Assembly: GCA_003260075.1 (NCBI GenBank)
Contig: QLIY01000308.1
Span: 92,811-156,810, forward strand
Direction of reading: 5' to 3'
Origin: Phallusia mammillata
Taxonomy: Eukaryota > Chordata > Ascidiacea > Phlebobranchia > Ascidiidae
Length of the DNA stretch: 64,000 bases
The position numbers and the translations under genes were made by a program. Positions 11,831-33,700 of the stretch are shown in pieces (positions within the stretch are counted from its first letter, which is position 1; each line of letters starts with the position of its first letter). The notes below the pieces were generated by a model that saw only the letters and a program-made list of their open reading frames with translations, had not been told where the DNA came from and searched no databases.

Positions 11831-12447
11831 ATTTACAGCAAAGCATGGGCTTGACAGCTTCGCGACCTTGCGGCTAAATCTGTTAGCCAGTATTTGTTGT
11901 ACACCGTTAAAGTTTGGAATAATGGCGAAATATGTAACCCATGGCGGTATCTAGGCGTCACTAACCTTACTTGGAATTTGATTTCGTGCTTGACCGCGTA
12001 TGAATGGAAATATTACATGATTAAATACCTGTAACAAAGGTATCTGTAAATGGAAAGGTAACTAACAAACAAAACGGATTGATTTTGATTTACATTAGCA
12101 CTGTGGAAGGGTTTGTTTAGGAATCCCCCCCCCCCGTAACTAACAAACAAAACGGATTGATTTTGATTTACATTAGCACTGTGAAAGGGTATGTTTATGA
12201 ATGAAGCGATACATTTGACAAATAAAAACAAGCGAACATTTGAAAATAGAAATCCTAAAAAGGGCGTTACGGGTTATGTAACCCGTTCTGCTACGTAATA
12301 ATAAAAAACAGTGAAGCATCGCGAGTTTTAAATCGGAAAAACGGCACGCCGAGAAAACAAAAGCACCGGCAGTACGCGCGCCTTGTTATCGACCTACTTT
12401 TGAGCTCCTCGGAGATCAGCTGTTCGTGTTTACGCATTTTTTCCCAC
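11831..12447. other. Divergent intergenic region between receptor and RRM2
   Basis: No coding exon is recognised here. The interval holds 5' flanks of both genes and one homopolymer-bridged duplication at 12058-12200 (C tract 12126-12135). Minus-strand ORFs across 12013-12742 have no recognisable protein and overlap this duplication, the RRM2 promoter or its first exon. Confidence 0.6.
12058..12200. repeat. Homopolymer-bridged duplication in the divergent promoter region
   Basis: About 63 bp (GTAACTAACAAACAAAACGG and on) repeats around a C tract at 12126-12135, with few mismatches. Confidence 0.82.
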
Positions 12448-12555
12448 GGGCGCGAAAGCTTCCTTGTTAAATGGCCGTCGCAGGCGCTGATTGGTCGAAA
12501 GCTCGATGTTACGTAACGCGGCAAATTCGACCGGATTTTTTTCTTTCGCGCGAAA
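12448..12555 (+). promoter_or_regulatory. Predicted S-phase promoter of RRM2: E2F sites and CCAAT box
   Basis: A perfect palindromic E2F consensus, TTTCGCGCGAAA, lies at 12544-12555, about 160 bp upstream of the RRM2 start codon. A second E2F-type site, GGGCGCGAAA, is at 12448-12457. An inverted CCAAT box (ATTGG) is at 12490-12494. This combination is known from S-phase genes, including vertebrate RRM2. The transcription start is not visible, and the same interval could also serve the divergent receptor gene, whose start codon is about 620 bp further left. Confidence 0.7.
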
Positions 12556-12713
12556 TGCCGTTGTGTAGCTTCGCGCAATTTGTTCGACAAAGAAAGCTGT
12601 GCCGTTGAAACCTGCTGCAGTCGTCTAATTTGGTACACTTGTTTCTGCTACTTACGATACAGAACATTTTATCAGCTTTTAGTTTAATTTTACTACTGTA
12701 CTGCCTTGTGAAA

Positions 12714-15700
12714 ATGACTGCTTCACCACGAAAGCTCAACAACTTGTCTAAGTCAATGAATCAAGTGACAATCGACGAAAATTCGGTAAGCAAAACCATT
12801 TAATTTTTTGTTTGACTGCACTTCCTGTCATGTGTTAAAAACCATTTTGTTAGACATTAAGTATGGTAAGATCATGTATCATTATTTTCATTTTGATTCT
12901 ATTGCACATAAGTTCGATAAAAATGGCGGGTATTGATAACATGGGTCATTGGCTGAATGTGTATAGCGTTGTAAACTAGTAGTTGTTGCATAACTAAAGC
13001 ATTGAGTTGTCATAACTAGTATTAGTACAGCTGTTCATGACTAACTGCCTTTTTACAGTACAACGTCATGAAAACAAAGATGATGGCCCGAAATTCCGGC
13101 AAACGTATCCTGGGCGAAGTCCAAAACACACACAACCAAGACCTTACTACTGAAAAGGTAAAGTATGCCAACATTAACATAGCACGTCTATTGGCCTCAT
13201 AAAAATATCAAAGTGTATAGTTTGTGTTTTCTATTGTACTTAATGTAACAATTGTTTGTTTTACATTGCAGGGTAAAGGCAAAACGGAAGAAATTGTTAG
13301 AAAGGTAAGTCTTTATCCTCACAGTTTAACTTAAATAGACGCGCTATGTTTAAACGCCCCCCCCCCCACAATTGTTTGTTTTACATTGCAGGGTAAAGGC
13401 AAAACGCAAGAAATTGTTAGAAAGGTAAGTCTTTATCCTCACAGTTAACTTAAATAGACGCGCTATGTTTAAACGCCCGCCTATAATCTAGCAACGTGTT
13501 TTTTGCCGTCGCCGCCATCTGGTTTGCGCCACAACGTGCAATCCATGACGTAGCTATGACGCGCAACTGCTAACGACTGTGCTTTGTCTGATTTGTTATC
13601 ATGCTGCTAACTGCTTTTTGACCTGCTGCTAGCTGCTAGTTGACCTGTTGTAGTATTTTAATGAACAGCCACGAAAGTAAAGATGTTAAAGTACCGCCAA
13701 ATTGCAATTGTTGCTGTCGCTGTGGTTTGCCAAAACAAAACAGAAAAATTCAGCAACGTTTAGTATACGTAAGTTCAAAGCCAATTCAGTACGCGGCATG
13801 GTATATACCAAATTTATGCAAGTTATATGCAAGATTTTCGCAGTGTAGTGTTATATTTATGTTTTATAAATACTTTTCATTTAAATCGCGCATTTTCACC
13901 AGTAACTTGCCCAAAAGGCACATCACTTGAAAGTAGGGCATCGTTCCTTATCGCGGTGTTTGCAGTACTTGCGTTTTAACAGTCGGTCTTTGTGTGCACA
14001 GAACGATAAGGAAACCGAACCACTTCTTCGAGACAACCCAAGAAGATTTGTTATATTCCCCATTCAGTACCATGACATCTGGAGAATGTACAAAAAGGCT
14101 GAAGCATCCTTCTGGACAGTTGAGGAGGTACAAAATCACTCATCCTTTTTGTTTTTGTGACACAAACATTATTGAGCTTAATCGTTGTTATATAAATTGT
14201 AAACCTTATGTCATTCATAAATGTGCATAATTCTTGACAACTATATAGCCTTAGTACACAAAATTCTTTCATCATCCATTGCAAGTGATTTGAAAATTTC
14301 TGTATATGGGGTCTCAACTCTCAAGCATTGATAGAGTTTAAGATTGCATTTTAACATGACATAATCAACATTAATTTTTCTTTGCAGGTTGATTTATCAA
14401 AAGATATGGGTCACTGGGAAGCATTAAAACCAAATGAGAGAAAATTTATCACCCACGTTCTTGCATTTTTTGCTGCATCTGATGGCATTGTGAATGAAAA
14501 TCTGGTAAGTTATAGTGACATTAAACAAGTTAATGTCAAGGCACATAAACTTACTTCACTGACTGTCGCTCATTGCTATAATGACCTTGTTTTACAAATC
14601 AAATTTTGAGCTGTGTTTTTTGTTCAGGTGGAAAGATTTGCTCAAGAAATTCAAGTCACAGAGGCACGTTTCTTTTATGGGTTCCAAATTGCAATTGAAA
14701 ACATTCACTCTGAGATGTATTCCTTGTTGATCAACACATATGTCCGAGATACACATGAAAGGTAACAACAAACTAGCCCCAAAATCTTGGTTTTAGCGAA
14801 AAAAATTAAAAGATTCAAAATTTTGAATTTTTGCTTCTGGCTTTTCCTCAAAAAAAATTTTTTTTCCTCAAAATTTTGCTTCTGGCCCCCCCCCCTCTTG
14901 GTTTTAGCGAAAAAAATTAAAAGATTCAAAATTTTGAATTTTTACTTCTGGCTTTTCCTCAAAATTTTGCTTCTGCCAAAAAAGTAAAATAGTCTTATGT
15001 TTTTAAAAGGGAGTTTTTGTTTAATGCAATTGAAACAATGCCATGTGTGCGGAAGAAGGCACAATGGGCCCTCAAATGGATTGGTGACCAGCAGTCAACA
15101 TACGCTGAGCGTGTCATAGCTTTTGCTGCTGTTGAGGGAATTTTCTTCAGTGGGTCTTTTGCTGCTATCTTCTGGCTAAAGAAGAGAGGACTCATGCCTG
15201 GACTGACGTTTTCAAATGAACTTATTAGTCGTGATGAGGTTGGTTATTGTTTAATAATGTTAATACCAAGGATTGTTCATTATTTAATATGCATCTTGTG
15301 TATGTAGGGTTTGCACTGTGATTTTGCCTGCCTCATGTTTAAGCATCTCGTCAACAAACCATCACATGCAAGAGTAATTGAGATCATCAAAGATGCTGTC
15401 AGAATTGAACAGGTGAGCTAATTTAAACTTCACAAAATGGCTTTTCACTAGTCCTCTCCCTCCAATATATGGTTCATAGAAAGGTTCTAAACCAAGGGGA
15501 AATTTTACATGTCTTGAACAACATTGTCAGAGAGATAAAAATAGTTAGCCTCCCCCCCCCCTGGCTTTTCACTAGTCCTCTCCCTCCAATATATGGTTCA
15601 TAGAAAGGTAAACCAAGGGGAATTTTTACATGTCTTGAACAACATTGTCGGAGAGATAAAAATGGTTAACCGGACTTCTGACTCTGAGATTAGCTCGTAA

Positions 15701-16263
15701 AAACATGGGGTAAATTTAATGTTCGAACTTCAAATATTTATAGCTGTGCAGGCAAATATATATATTTATAGCTTTTAACTAAAATCTTTAATAATGCAGG
15801 AATTCTTAACCGAGGCATTACCTGTTGCACTTATCGGAATGAACAACAAACTGATGAAACAATACATTGAGTTTGTAGCTGATCGCTTGCTCGTTGAGCT
15901 GGACTGCCCTAAGGTAAGATACTTTAATTTGTAACACCACAGTACCCCCCCCCCCAACAAACTGATGAAACAATACATTGAGTTTGTAGCTGATCGCTTG
16001 CTTGTTGAGTTGGACTGCCCTAAGGTAAGATACTTTGATTCGTAACACCACAGTTCACCAGGTCAGGCTTATAAGCAAATTGTCCACTAACTATAATGTT
16101 TTGATTTCAGGTTTTTAAGTGTGAAAACCCATTCGATTTTATGGAGTTGATCTCACTTGAAGGAAAAACGAACTTCTTTGAGAAGCGGGTGGGCGAGTAT
16201 CAGAAGGCAGGTGTTATGGCCAAGGCAGAAGACATGAAGTTTACACTGGACGCAGAGTTTTAA
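12714..16263 (+). CDS. RRM2: Ribonucleotide reductase small subunit (R2/RRM2)
   Basis: Ten exons give 393 residues: 12714-12785, 13059-13157, 13272-13304, 14002-14127, 14388-14504, 14628-14761, 15010-15238, 15308-15412, 15800-15913, 16111-16263. Family signatures include [72 protein letters not shown] and the C-terminus FTLDAEF, which docks on the large subunit. The protein carries the di-iron centre and tyrosyl radical that drive reduction of ribonucleotides to deoxyribonucleotides. The iron-ligand Asp, Glu and His segments are all present, so the enzyme looks active. The length is close to vertebrate R2. The N-terminal tail (residues 1 to about 70) is poorly conserved and shows no KEN box, but it has a basic KRIL motif. 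False extra copies of exons 3 and 9 lie at 13392-13424 and 15956-16024 and should not be spliced in. Confidence 0.97.
13248..13480 (+). repeat. Homopolymer-bridged duplication giving a false second copy of RRM2 exon 3
   Basis: About 110 bp including exon 3, its acceptor and donor, is repeated on either side of a C tract at 13357-13367. The copies differ at a few bases; GAA in the first exon copy is CAA in the second. Splicing both would add 11 residues that known R2 proteins lack. Confidence 0.85.
14786..14985 (+). repeat. Homopolymer-bridged intron duplication in RRM2
   Basis: About 90 bp of AT-rich intron 6 is repeated around a C tract at 14886-14895. It lies between exons 6 and 7 and affects no coding sequence. 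Confidence 0.8.
15437..15665 (+). repeat. Homopolymer-bridged intron duplication in RRM2
   Basis: About 110 bp of intron 8 is repeated either side of a C tract at 15552-15561, with small indels between copies. It is intronic only. Confidence 0.8.
15844..16052 (+). repeat. Homopolymer-bridged duplication of the 3' part of RRM2 exon 9
   Basis: The last 70 bp of exon 9 plus its donor and intron start recur after a C tract at 15945-15955. The second copy lacks an acceptor and differs by synonymous changes (CTC/CTT, CTG/TTG), as expected for alleles. Confidence 0.85.
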
Positions 16264-17171
16264 TGTCAAATGTTTTATCGTTTTTATTTGTATAACTTCA
16301 TGATGTGTAGTATTATTTTACATGCTGCTAAGCAGTAACTGTCCTATTGTTCTACTCACGTCCATGAGCTTGACTTGTTTTTGTTTTATTAATACAAGCC
16401 TATACTAGAGTTCAATATACCTTTCCTATTAGTCTCAACTTCTCATGAGAAAAATATATAGGCGCAGCTTGACACTTGAGAAAGATATAGGTGCAGCTTT
16501 TTTTAGCAAATCACAAAACAACATATTGTCATTGTTTGTCGTGTTCACAAGGTTGTGGGTTCTAATCCTGTATCGGTCACTTGTGTTTCTTTGAGCAAGG
16601 AACTTATGCCCAGTAGTTCCCAATGGGTTGAACAAAATTAAATTTACCAACATCCCAAGTCGAAAAAAATGATTTAACAGCAAAAAAAGGAGTTTGGTGG
16701 CGGACTCATTGTGACAATAACTTATTCAAGTGTTGACCACTCCGAGGATAAAAATGAAACAAACAAAAATCTCCATTACAAATATTAGACTATAAGTCTA
16801 CTGTAAATAGCTGTTTTAAACAAAAATAGTTAAAAACTGACATAAGGCTGCTACCCAGTTAGACACTGTTGTAGTAATATTTTTATTAAATATCATTTTT
16901 TGTGTTTGTACAAAACAACTTGAGCACAACATGCGAACCAACAAAGCCAATGAAAAAAGGTTTGGTGAGAAAGACCACCCTAGCAACATATTCTAAACCG
17001 ATTTATTTCTTCTACCCATGCCATTCAACCATGATATCTTTCCGACAAAAGAAAAAAAGCGAATGAAAAATGTACAGTAAAGAAAAGAGAAAGCATCAAA
17101 TGCATGAAGTACAGTCATATGTATACTATTGACACTGTAAAAAGAAAACTTTGTGGAACTATAACATTCAC
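16264..17171. other. Convergent 3' intergenic region between RRM2 and the PCMTD homologue
   Basis: The 908 bp between the two stop codons holds both 3' UTRs. For the minus-strand gene, AATAAA signals (plus-strand tttatt) occur near 17002-17007 and 16878-16883. No canonical AATAAA follows RRM2 closely. A tRNA-like SINE fragment lies at about 16540-16660. Confidence 0.55.
16540..16660 (+). repeat. tRNA-derived SINE fragment, family 2
   Basis: A B-box-like sequence (GGTTCTAATCC) after CACAAGGTTGTG matches the reverse complement of the element at 49560-49640. A tail, ACTTGTGTTTCTTTGAGCAA, continues in the style of tRNA-derived SINEs. Boundaries are approximate. Confidence 0.5.
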
Positions 17172-26892
<9,721 letters not shown>

Positions 26893-29800
26893 TGTACATA
26901 TATGAGTTGAGCCGTTGTTAGAGAAGAGCACAAAGTATCTTTGTCAGATTAATAACATAAACAACAAAATGATCTGCAAAAAATACATCTTTAACAAAAA
27001 CTGTAGTGGACCATTTAAAATGAAAAAATGCAAAAGTTACGCAGTGTGCAGCCTACAGAAACTACTAACCCTTTTTTTATTGACATAGTGGTGTTTACAA
27101 CAGAATGTCTAAACACATGTATTAACTCTTCAAATCAACTTTGTATTAGCTCAATTTCAAATCAGCTACATACAGAGTCTGTCTTTGGCATGCTGGAAAG
27201 CGTTCATACCAAAATTTGAGAAAACACCTCTGCAATTAAATCTCTTAAGCGCTAAAATCAATAACATGCAGCTGCCCAAAACATGTAATCCAAGTATACT
27301 AGATTATAATCTGTGTATATTAGATAACCTTGCAGTTTCCACTGTTGTGTTTGGCAAACTTCTGACAATAAACCAATTAGTTTATGTATCAGTGGGATTT
27401 GATGTGTTTTCTACCTTTTATCGATGCAAATCGTGGGAGGAAACATCCAAGTAACAGATTCAAATGCAAACGAACGCTGCAAACCAAACGTTGTTTTCGC
27501 AGTCAGCTGATCAGAAAAAGGAATCAAAACAAAGATTTGACACGTGTTTAAAGAAAATACTGTTGTCGCCAAATACTTTTACTTATTTGACACTTTTAAA
27601 GACACAAAAACACCAAAATTTATTACTAAAATTTTTTAATTGGATTATGTGTAAAGTTACTTGCCAAAAAAATTATGTTGGTTTGAAAGTTTTGGAAATA
27701 AAAAGAACATAAAATTAACGTTGTTCCTTTAACGTTTCGGACTATTGATCACATGGTCGTGTTCGTGCCTTGAGCGCTGTGCATGGTGAAAAGCTGCGAA
27801 AACCTTGCTTGTTTGTTTTTTAAGTTTTATGAACGGAATTTGTCCAGATGGAACTTCAAATCATTCCCAAAGCTTTAGTTCACCCAAAACATCCGGTTTA
27901 ACAATTAAAAGACAGGTGAGATCGTTATTTTTGGATTTTACACAGTCATAACTCATAACCAAAATGATGTGGAATACATGCTATAGTAAAGTACAATATA
28001 GCTGGTCAACAGTGTTACTAATTTTTTTTGTTGGAATTGGTAATAAATCGTTTTTTTGGGAATACCAGCTCAGAACTAGATGTACGAAGATCAACCAGTG
28101 AGAGGCGTCTTTCTAAGAAAAACCTGTCCTTAGGACAAACCTATTGAAAACATGTCTTGTGTTTTATAATTAAACCAAAAACAAGAATAGATATTTTTTA
28201 GGGTTGGCAAGCGAAATATTTTTTTCGCTAGATGTCGCTATAGATGCGCCACATTTGTCAAAGTCCGCAAAGCCTCGTAAATTTGTCTGCAAAACTTAAA
28301 TTGAGGCCCAAACTAAAAGAAACAATCCCGAAACCCAGTTCGAACCTTATTTTATAAAGAAAAATTCCTAGTTAGGCTCCCAAGTTGGCCAAATTGTGAC
28401 ACAATTGGTCCGGGTGTGCTAAAGGGCTGAATCAAGGCCGTTTATTTCATACTCGAGCCCAAACTCAAACCGAAATCCTTTCTCGCCTTACAACTCTGTA
28501 ATGGAGGATATATTTTGATGTTTTACCTTTAAGTCGTAGCCAAGCATACTAATGATGTGACACTAAACAGTAAACATGTTAGGATCGGTTGCAAATGCCA
28601 ACACAAAAACAAACTTACAAAGTCGCAAGTGGTGAACATGGCAGAAGCAATTGACAAAATTTTGGCAGAAAGTAGCAGCAATTGACAAAAGACACAAATT
28701 GGGGGTTGTTTGAAAACTGGCGAGCTGGTTTATTTAAGATGAAAATTGCCTTGTGAAATAGAATGTTGTGCAATGTTGCTTAAACCATGACGATCAAAAA
28801 TCTTTAAATTTCACTCAGAAAAGTGATCAGTTGGGCAAAAAAGATCAGCACATTTTCTTTAGGTCATGTCCCTAAACCGATCATCTCGAAATGGCTTCGA
28901 GAGTTGACTTGTTTACCTTCATCTGTAAAAATGATTCACGCTATAAATAACAGACTTAACGACTCGTCCTTGTAAGCAGCACAACTATAGCAATTGACGT
29001 TTATAGACCATTTCGGAGTTGGCAGCTTTGCGCCATATAACAGTTAACCCTTAAATCAAAGGAATTACAGATCAAGCATAAAAATTCTTGGTCTATTAGT
29101 CGCCATAGCAATTAACAGCAATGCTATTAGGCGTATGTGCAGATCTTATGCTCATATACCACTTTTGAGTTTTATAATTACACCACGGGTCAAGCAAGGA
29201 CATTAGCTGTTAGCTTTAGCGTATGGTCGAATATGGACACAGGACATAGTTGCGCCGTCGTAAAAACGCTCGAAATTGTGGCATGACGCCTGGACGCCAT
29301 CGAAATGGCCTTACTTGACGCCTGTAGTATCTGACACCTATGTACTATTTTTCGCTTTAACGTTGCCTCGACCTTGTTACATCATAAAGGAGTGGACTTG
29401 TTTTTCAACCATTCACAAAAAAAACACGTTACTACACCCAAATTTCCGCCCATTTGATTGAAGTTTTACTTGTAGCTTGAAGTGTTATCAAGACAATGTA
29501 GCAATTATAAAGCTTAAGCGGTCACTTTAAGTTTGTGTGGATCAAGGTGTTTACTGACAATCTATGACGTAACTGTTGTGTGGTTACGGCGAACCCACAG
29601 TATTTTTACGTCCGTGTTTTTAGGCTCCAAGTCACGTTTTTTGGTCAGGACAAAAATGACTCAGTGATAGTGCAAGAAAAAATGCGAAAAGATAGCAAAC
29701 ATCAAAAGTGTTTTGCAACAAAAAGGTGAAAAACAGTCCCTTAACACCTCTTGTTGGAGTTTGGTAAAGGTCTCGAACTTTTGTCTAGAAACGTACGGGA

Positions 29801-30305
29801 AAACAAATCGCCAGTGGCGGCTTTCGGTCTCACAATACGCGGCAACAAAAAACTACATGTTTCCGATGTAGTCATTAGGCCGTTGTCACGCGTTTGACAA
29901 ATGCTCATCGTGTGTGGCCTTAGCCTCTCTTGTATTTTAATTTTGTTGCAAAGCCTAGATTCGTTACGGCAATTTGATATGCCCACCGATGCGTAAAAAC
30001 TGCAATCATGACCACGTGACCCAAATAGTAGCATCAAAGCATTTTCCAATGTTTATTACTCCCAAAATGAGATTCGTGCTATGAGGTGACCGCTATAGTG
30101 TTTTGTAACATGGTATTTTCTTTGGGGCGGTCTAAGCAAGAACGTCAGAGCCTATGTGTCAGGGGGCTGTGATTTATGGTTGTGCGACAATTGGCAGATT
30201 TCAGGGGCGGAAATAACCGACGAGAGCCGAGGATGGCATTGACACGACGTCTGTACTTCCGTGCTTGAGAGACGGATAGGAAAAAAGATGCAGTCGCGAA
30301 AAGTT
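26893..30305. other. Intergenic region between the PCMTD homologue and the VWA gene
   Basis: About 3.4 kb separates two divergently transcribed genes. It must hold the 5' UTR and promoter of the PCMTD homologue, but I see no clear core-promoter motif for it. ORFs at 27028-27712 and 29741-30336 have no recognisable domain, no splice-consistent neighbours and low-complexity AT-rich codons. I call none of them a gene. Confidence 0.55.
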
Positions 30306-30350
30306 TATAAGAGGCGACGACCGACCCCCAAAGCACAGATCATTTCCGAG
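30306..30350 (+). promoter_or_regulatory. Putative TATA box and non-coding first exon of the VWA/TSPN gene
   Basis: TATAA at 30306-30310 is followed about 25-30 bp later by a plausible start region. A consensus donor (GAG/GTAAGA) sits after 30350, and an acceptor (TTTGTGTAG) lies just before 30661, in the exon containing the start codon at 30711. A short 5' UTR exon is therefore likely. The exact start site is inference. Confidence 0.45.
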
Positions 30351-30710
30351 GTAAGACGGGCTTAGCGTATACAACAGATGACGGCATAAGGTTTAGCCTA
30401 ATGCCTACTTTGTAGATTGATGCCAATTGTTCGGAAAATTGATATTTGGTGTCATAGTGTATTACCGACTTAGCATAGAAGAAAAGAGACTCGCTTTAGC
30501 ATTTTTAAGTTTCAAAATGTCAATCAAAGTTTCGTCAGCGAGAAAATACTAAAGTTTATAAGACTGAACAATTTTGTTTGAGCTCTAGTTTTTGTAAGCT
30601 GCACAATCAGTTTTGTAACTTGTATTCAAGTATGGTTTAACGTTTGTTTTATTTGTGTAGTAGGCCTAGAGTCGATTTGGGCCAATTTATTGATTCTGAA
30701 CTTCAGCAAG

Positions 30711-33700
30711 ATGTTTTCCTCCATTTGGAAAATCTTCATGTTCATTGCACTCTCATGGTTGTGCACAACAGTGAAAAGTCAGCGTTTTGACGGAGTTCCA
30801 GGTATGATTGTTTGATTATTACTTTGGGCAAATCGCAACAAGACATATGCTATACTATGTGGGTGGTTATGATTCAAATATAAGGTTGAACCAAACCACA
30901 TTATTCTGCGATAAATGCATTTATAAAACTGGTTGGTTGAAGGCCTGCGTAGATGACCCTATAGAAAAGTCGTATCTATGATTAACTGTGGTTCGGTGTC
31001 AAGTTTCATGATAATTGGCTAAATAAAGGTTGGGGCTCAGTATCCCATTATTGTCCGATACATTTTCTCCGAGTTTCCATGTCAGGGGAAAATTGTGCAT
31101 GACAAACGATAATTTTCGCGATTGGGTCGTGATCTGGTAATATGTACTCAGTATGGTTACCCAAATACCATTGTTTTACACATACACAAAGTAAGTTACG
31201 CCGCTATCAACCATGCCTAATTGTGAATATTTTTGTATTTTAAATGTGCTACCCACGCACGTAGTTATGGCCAAGTGCGACACAAGACTTTATATTGTTA
31301 CCCATTTGAAAAACCGTTCGAGTAACATTTGAATGACAAGCACCAAAGCAAATGTGCCCGTCTGCTTTTATCACAAAATTACGCTCATGGTCTTTATGTC
31401 AAGAAATCAAATGTCGAATTCACATGGATGCAAGCCCGTAACATTGCCTGTGTTCCTTTAAGGTTTAAACTACTCAAATTTTCTATTCTGAATGACCGGT
31501 TTTTGATTTTCAGGTTGTCGTACAACAAAACTCGAACTTGTGTTTGTGGTGGACGGGTCAAGCAGCGTGTCACGTGATGACTTCCGACTTGCCAAACAAT
31601 GGATCCACAACATGACCTTAAATTTTGACGTTAGTCCGGATACAACCAGAGTAGCAGTTGTACAATACAGGTCTGTGTAAATTTGTATTCGGTGCGCAGT
31701 GTGCTTTATTTGCATATTTACGGTGTTATAGAGTTTGCAACGGGTTCGTCCTGTACATCACTTAGCGTTACTAAAAGCGTATTGCTAAAAAGTTGGGTGG
31801 CATTTGTTCAGTAAGCGGGTGTACGCTAATGGATTGTTAGAGCTGGAATGCTTGGTAGGTTGTGTTCTGGTTTGGCCAAGGATAATTGCATAGCAGGACA
31901 GCGAAAAAAGTAAAGTATAATGGGATGGCAAGGGATAATACGGTTTAAAGCAGGCTTCTTACGTTTATAGAGAAGCGTGTACTTGCAATAATGCGATTTT
32001 TTGCTAATGAAGCATATACGCTGTTTAGTTTAAATGCAATTGACCTTGTTTGTTACTAGTAAAGGGTCTGTAGAATGTAGATATTTCTAATCTGTTACCA
32101 AAAGCAAAGTGTTTTTGCAAAACATTATGTCATTCCCAATATAGTACACCGAAAAAATGAAATTCTTAATCAAAACTATTGTTGTTTTATAAGTTCATAT
32201 TTTTCCACTTTCTGTTGGCCGTGGTATCTGTACACTTTAGCATCCTACCTTCCTGTTAGTTGCGGTTTCCCGACACGCTCAGGCTTTCACCCGAGTCCTC
32301 GGTTAATGTGATCACGTCATCGCCTCTCTAAGGAGCTTTCCATTTGCAGCTACGTGTTTTGTAATTGACAATTTGTGCGGAAGGTTTAGCTTGTCGAATG
32401 CCCTGAACAGTTTTTGCCATTACAATATTGCCATTTGATATACGGTGCTATGATGGCTGAAGAAGCATACGTTTTTCCGGTCTTGCTTACAATTGTAACT
32501 GTGTTTTGTCCAATTTCTTGTCCTTATCATAGATGATATGCCATTTTTTCGGTTGTTTAAACGCGGTATGTAAGTTTAAAGGTTTTTCAAGTGCAAGGAA
32601 CTCGACTATTTTTAATCTTGAGACCTATATGTCTCCACTTGGGCGACATTTAATATTTTTTAGGTGATTAGGTGGTACATAGGCGAAAAGGGTAGGGAAA
32701 CACTGTTTTAAACGCTGTTTCGGTAATTGCACCGTTTTGTGCAACCAACTGCCGTGAACAGCTTCATTGTCTGCAAAAGGTTGTGGTAAACTGTAAGTCC
32801 ACCTAAACGACACAAATTATGGGAAAATCAAAATACTTCAACTTGAGGTATTTCCCGTAACAGAAGACTGCGTGAAGCTCGTTTATAAACCCGCTTAGGG
32901 CAAACTTGTTAACATGTGTGTCATTGGAACAATACGTGTAAAAAATGTTCCTTCAACCTTATGTAAATGACGGGGCGTTACTATAAAATACTTTAAAATG
33001 AGCAGCTAAAAACTGGCGACATTTGCGCTTTGGGCGTTGGCCATTTGTTGGGTAATTGAGTAAAACTCTTTGGAATGCACGAAGTTTGAATACAGTGTAA
33101 ATACCCTTTTTTGTTTGACCTGATCGAGGTAGCGCATTCAACATGTCGAACACTTTAATTCTTCTTTGACGGACATTGGGTATTTTGACATGAAGTGTTT
33201 CCTCTAACATTTCAGTCGCTACATACGCATAAGCAATAAGTGCAGTAGGGTTTCTGAGCGATTTTAGATGTCCATCACTCTGTAGCCACACAATAGTCTA
33301 TACTAGATTTTTGTTTGCTGCAAGGTTTCCTTGTAGATCTATTTACCAAACGGTTTGTTGAGATAATGTTGCGCTATGATTTGATTTATAAAGGTATAAA
33401 GGTACTCTCGTTCCTAAACTGAACATAATTTCGCTCATGGCAAAGGCCTTTTTATCCAGGATATATCTTTCGTGAGGTTTTACTTCGGGAATTAAGTGTC
33501 AAATAAAACTCGGGACTTTTGTTGTCGACCCGCTTAGTGAAGCAGAACGACAACACACCATGGCTGGTGGTGTCTGAGATTGTTTAGGAAATCTGTGCGC
33601 TGTTTTATCGGGAAAATCAAATGGGTTTCTTGTAACTTTGCAATGTGGAGTAAACCCTTAGATGTTGTGTTTTTTGGGACGTTTTGATGGGACGGTTTTG

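Noticed and set aside
12291..12742. Minus-strand ORFs upstream of RRM2
   Set aside because: They lie over the RRM2 promoter and first exon, on the other strand, and have no recognisable domain or splice partners.
27028..27712. Small genes between the PCMTD homologue and the VWA gene
   Set aside because: The ORFs are short, AT-biased, mutually inconsistent in frame and show no known domain.
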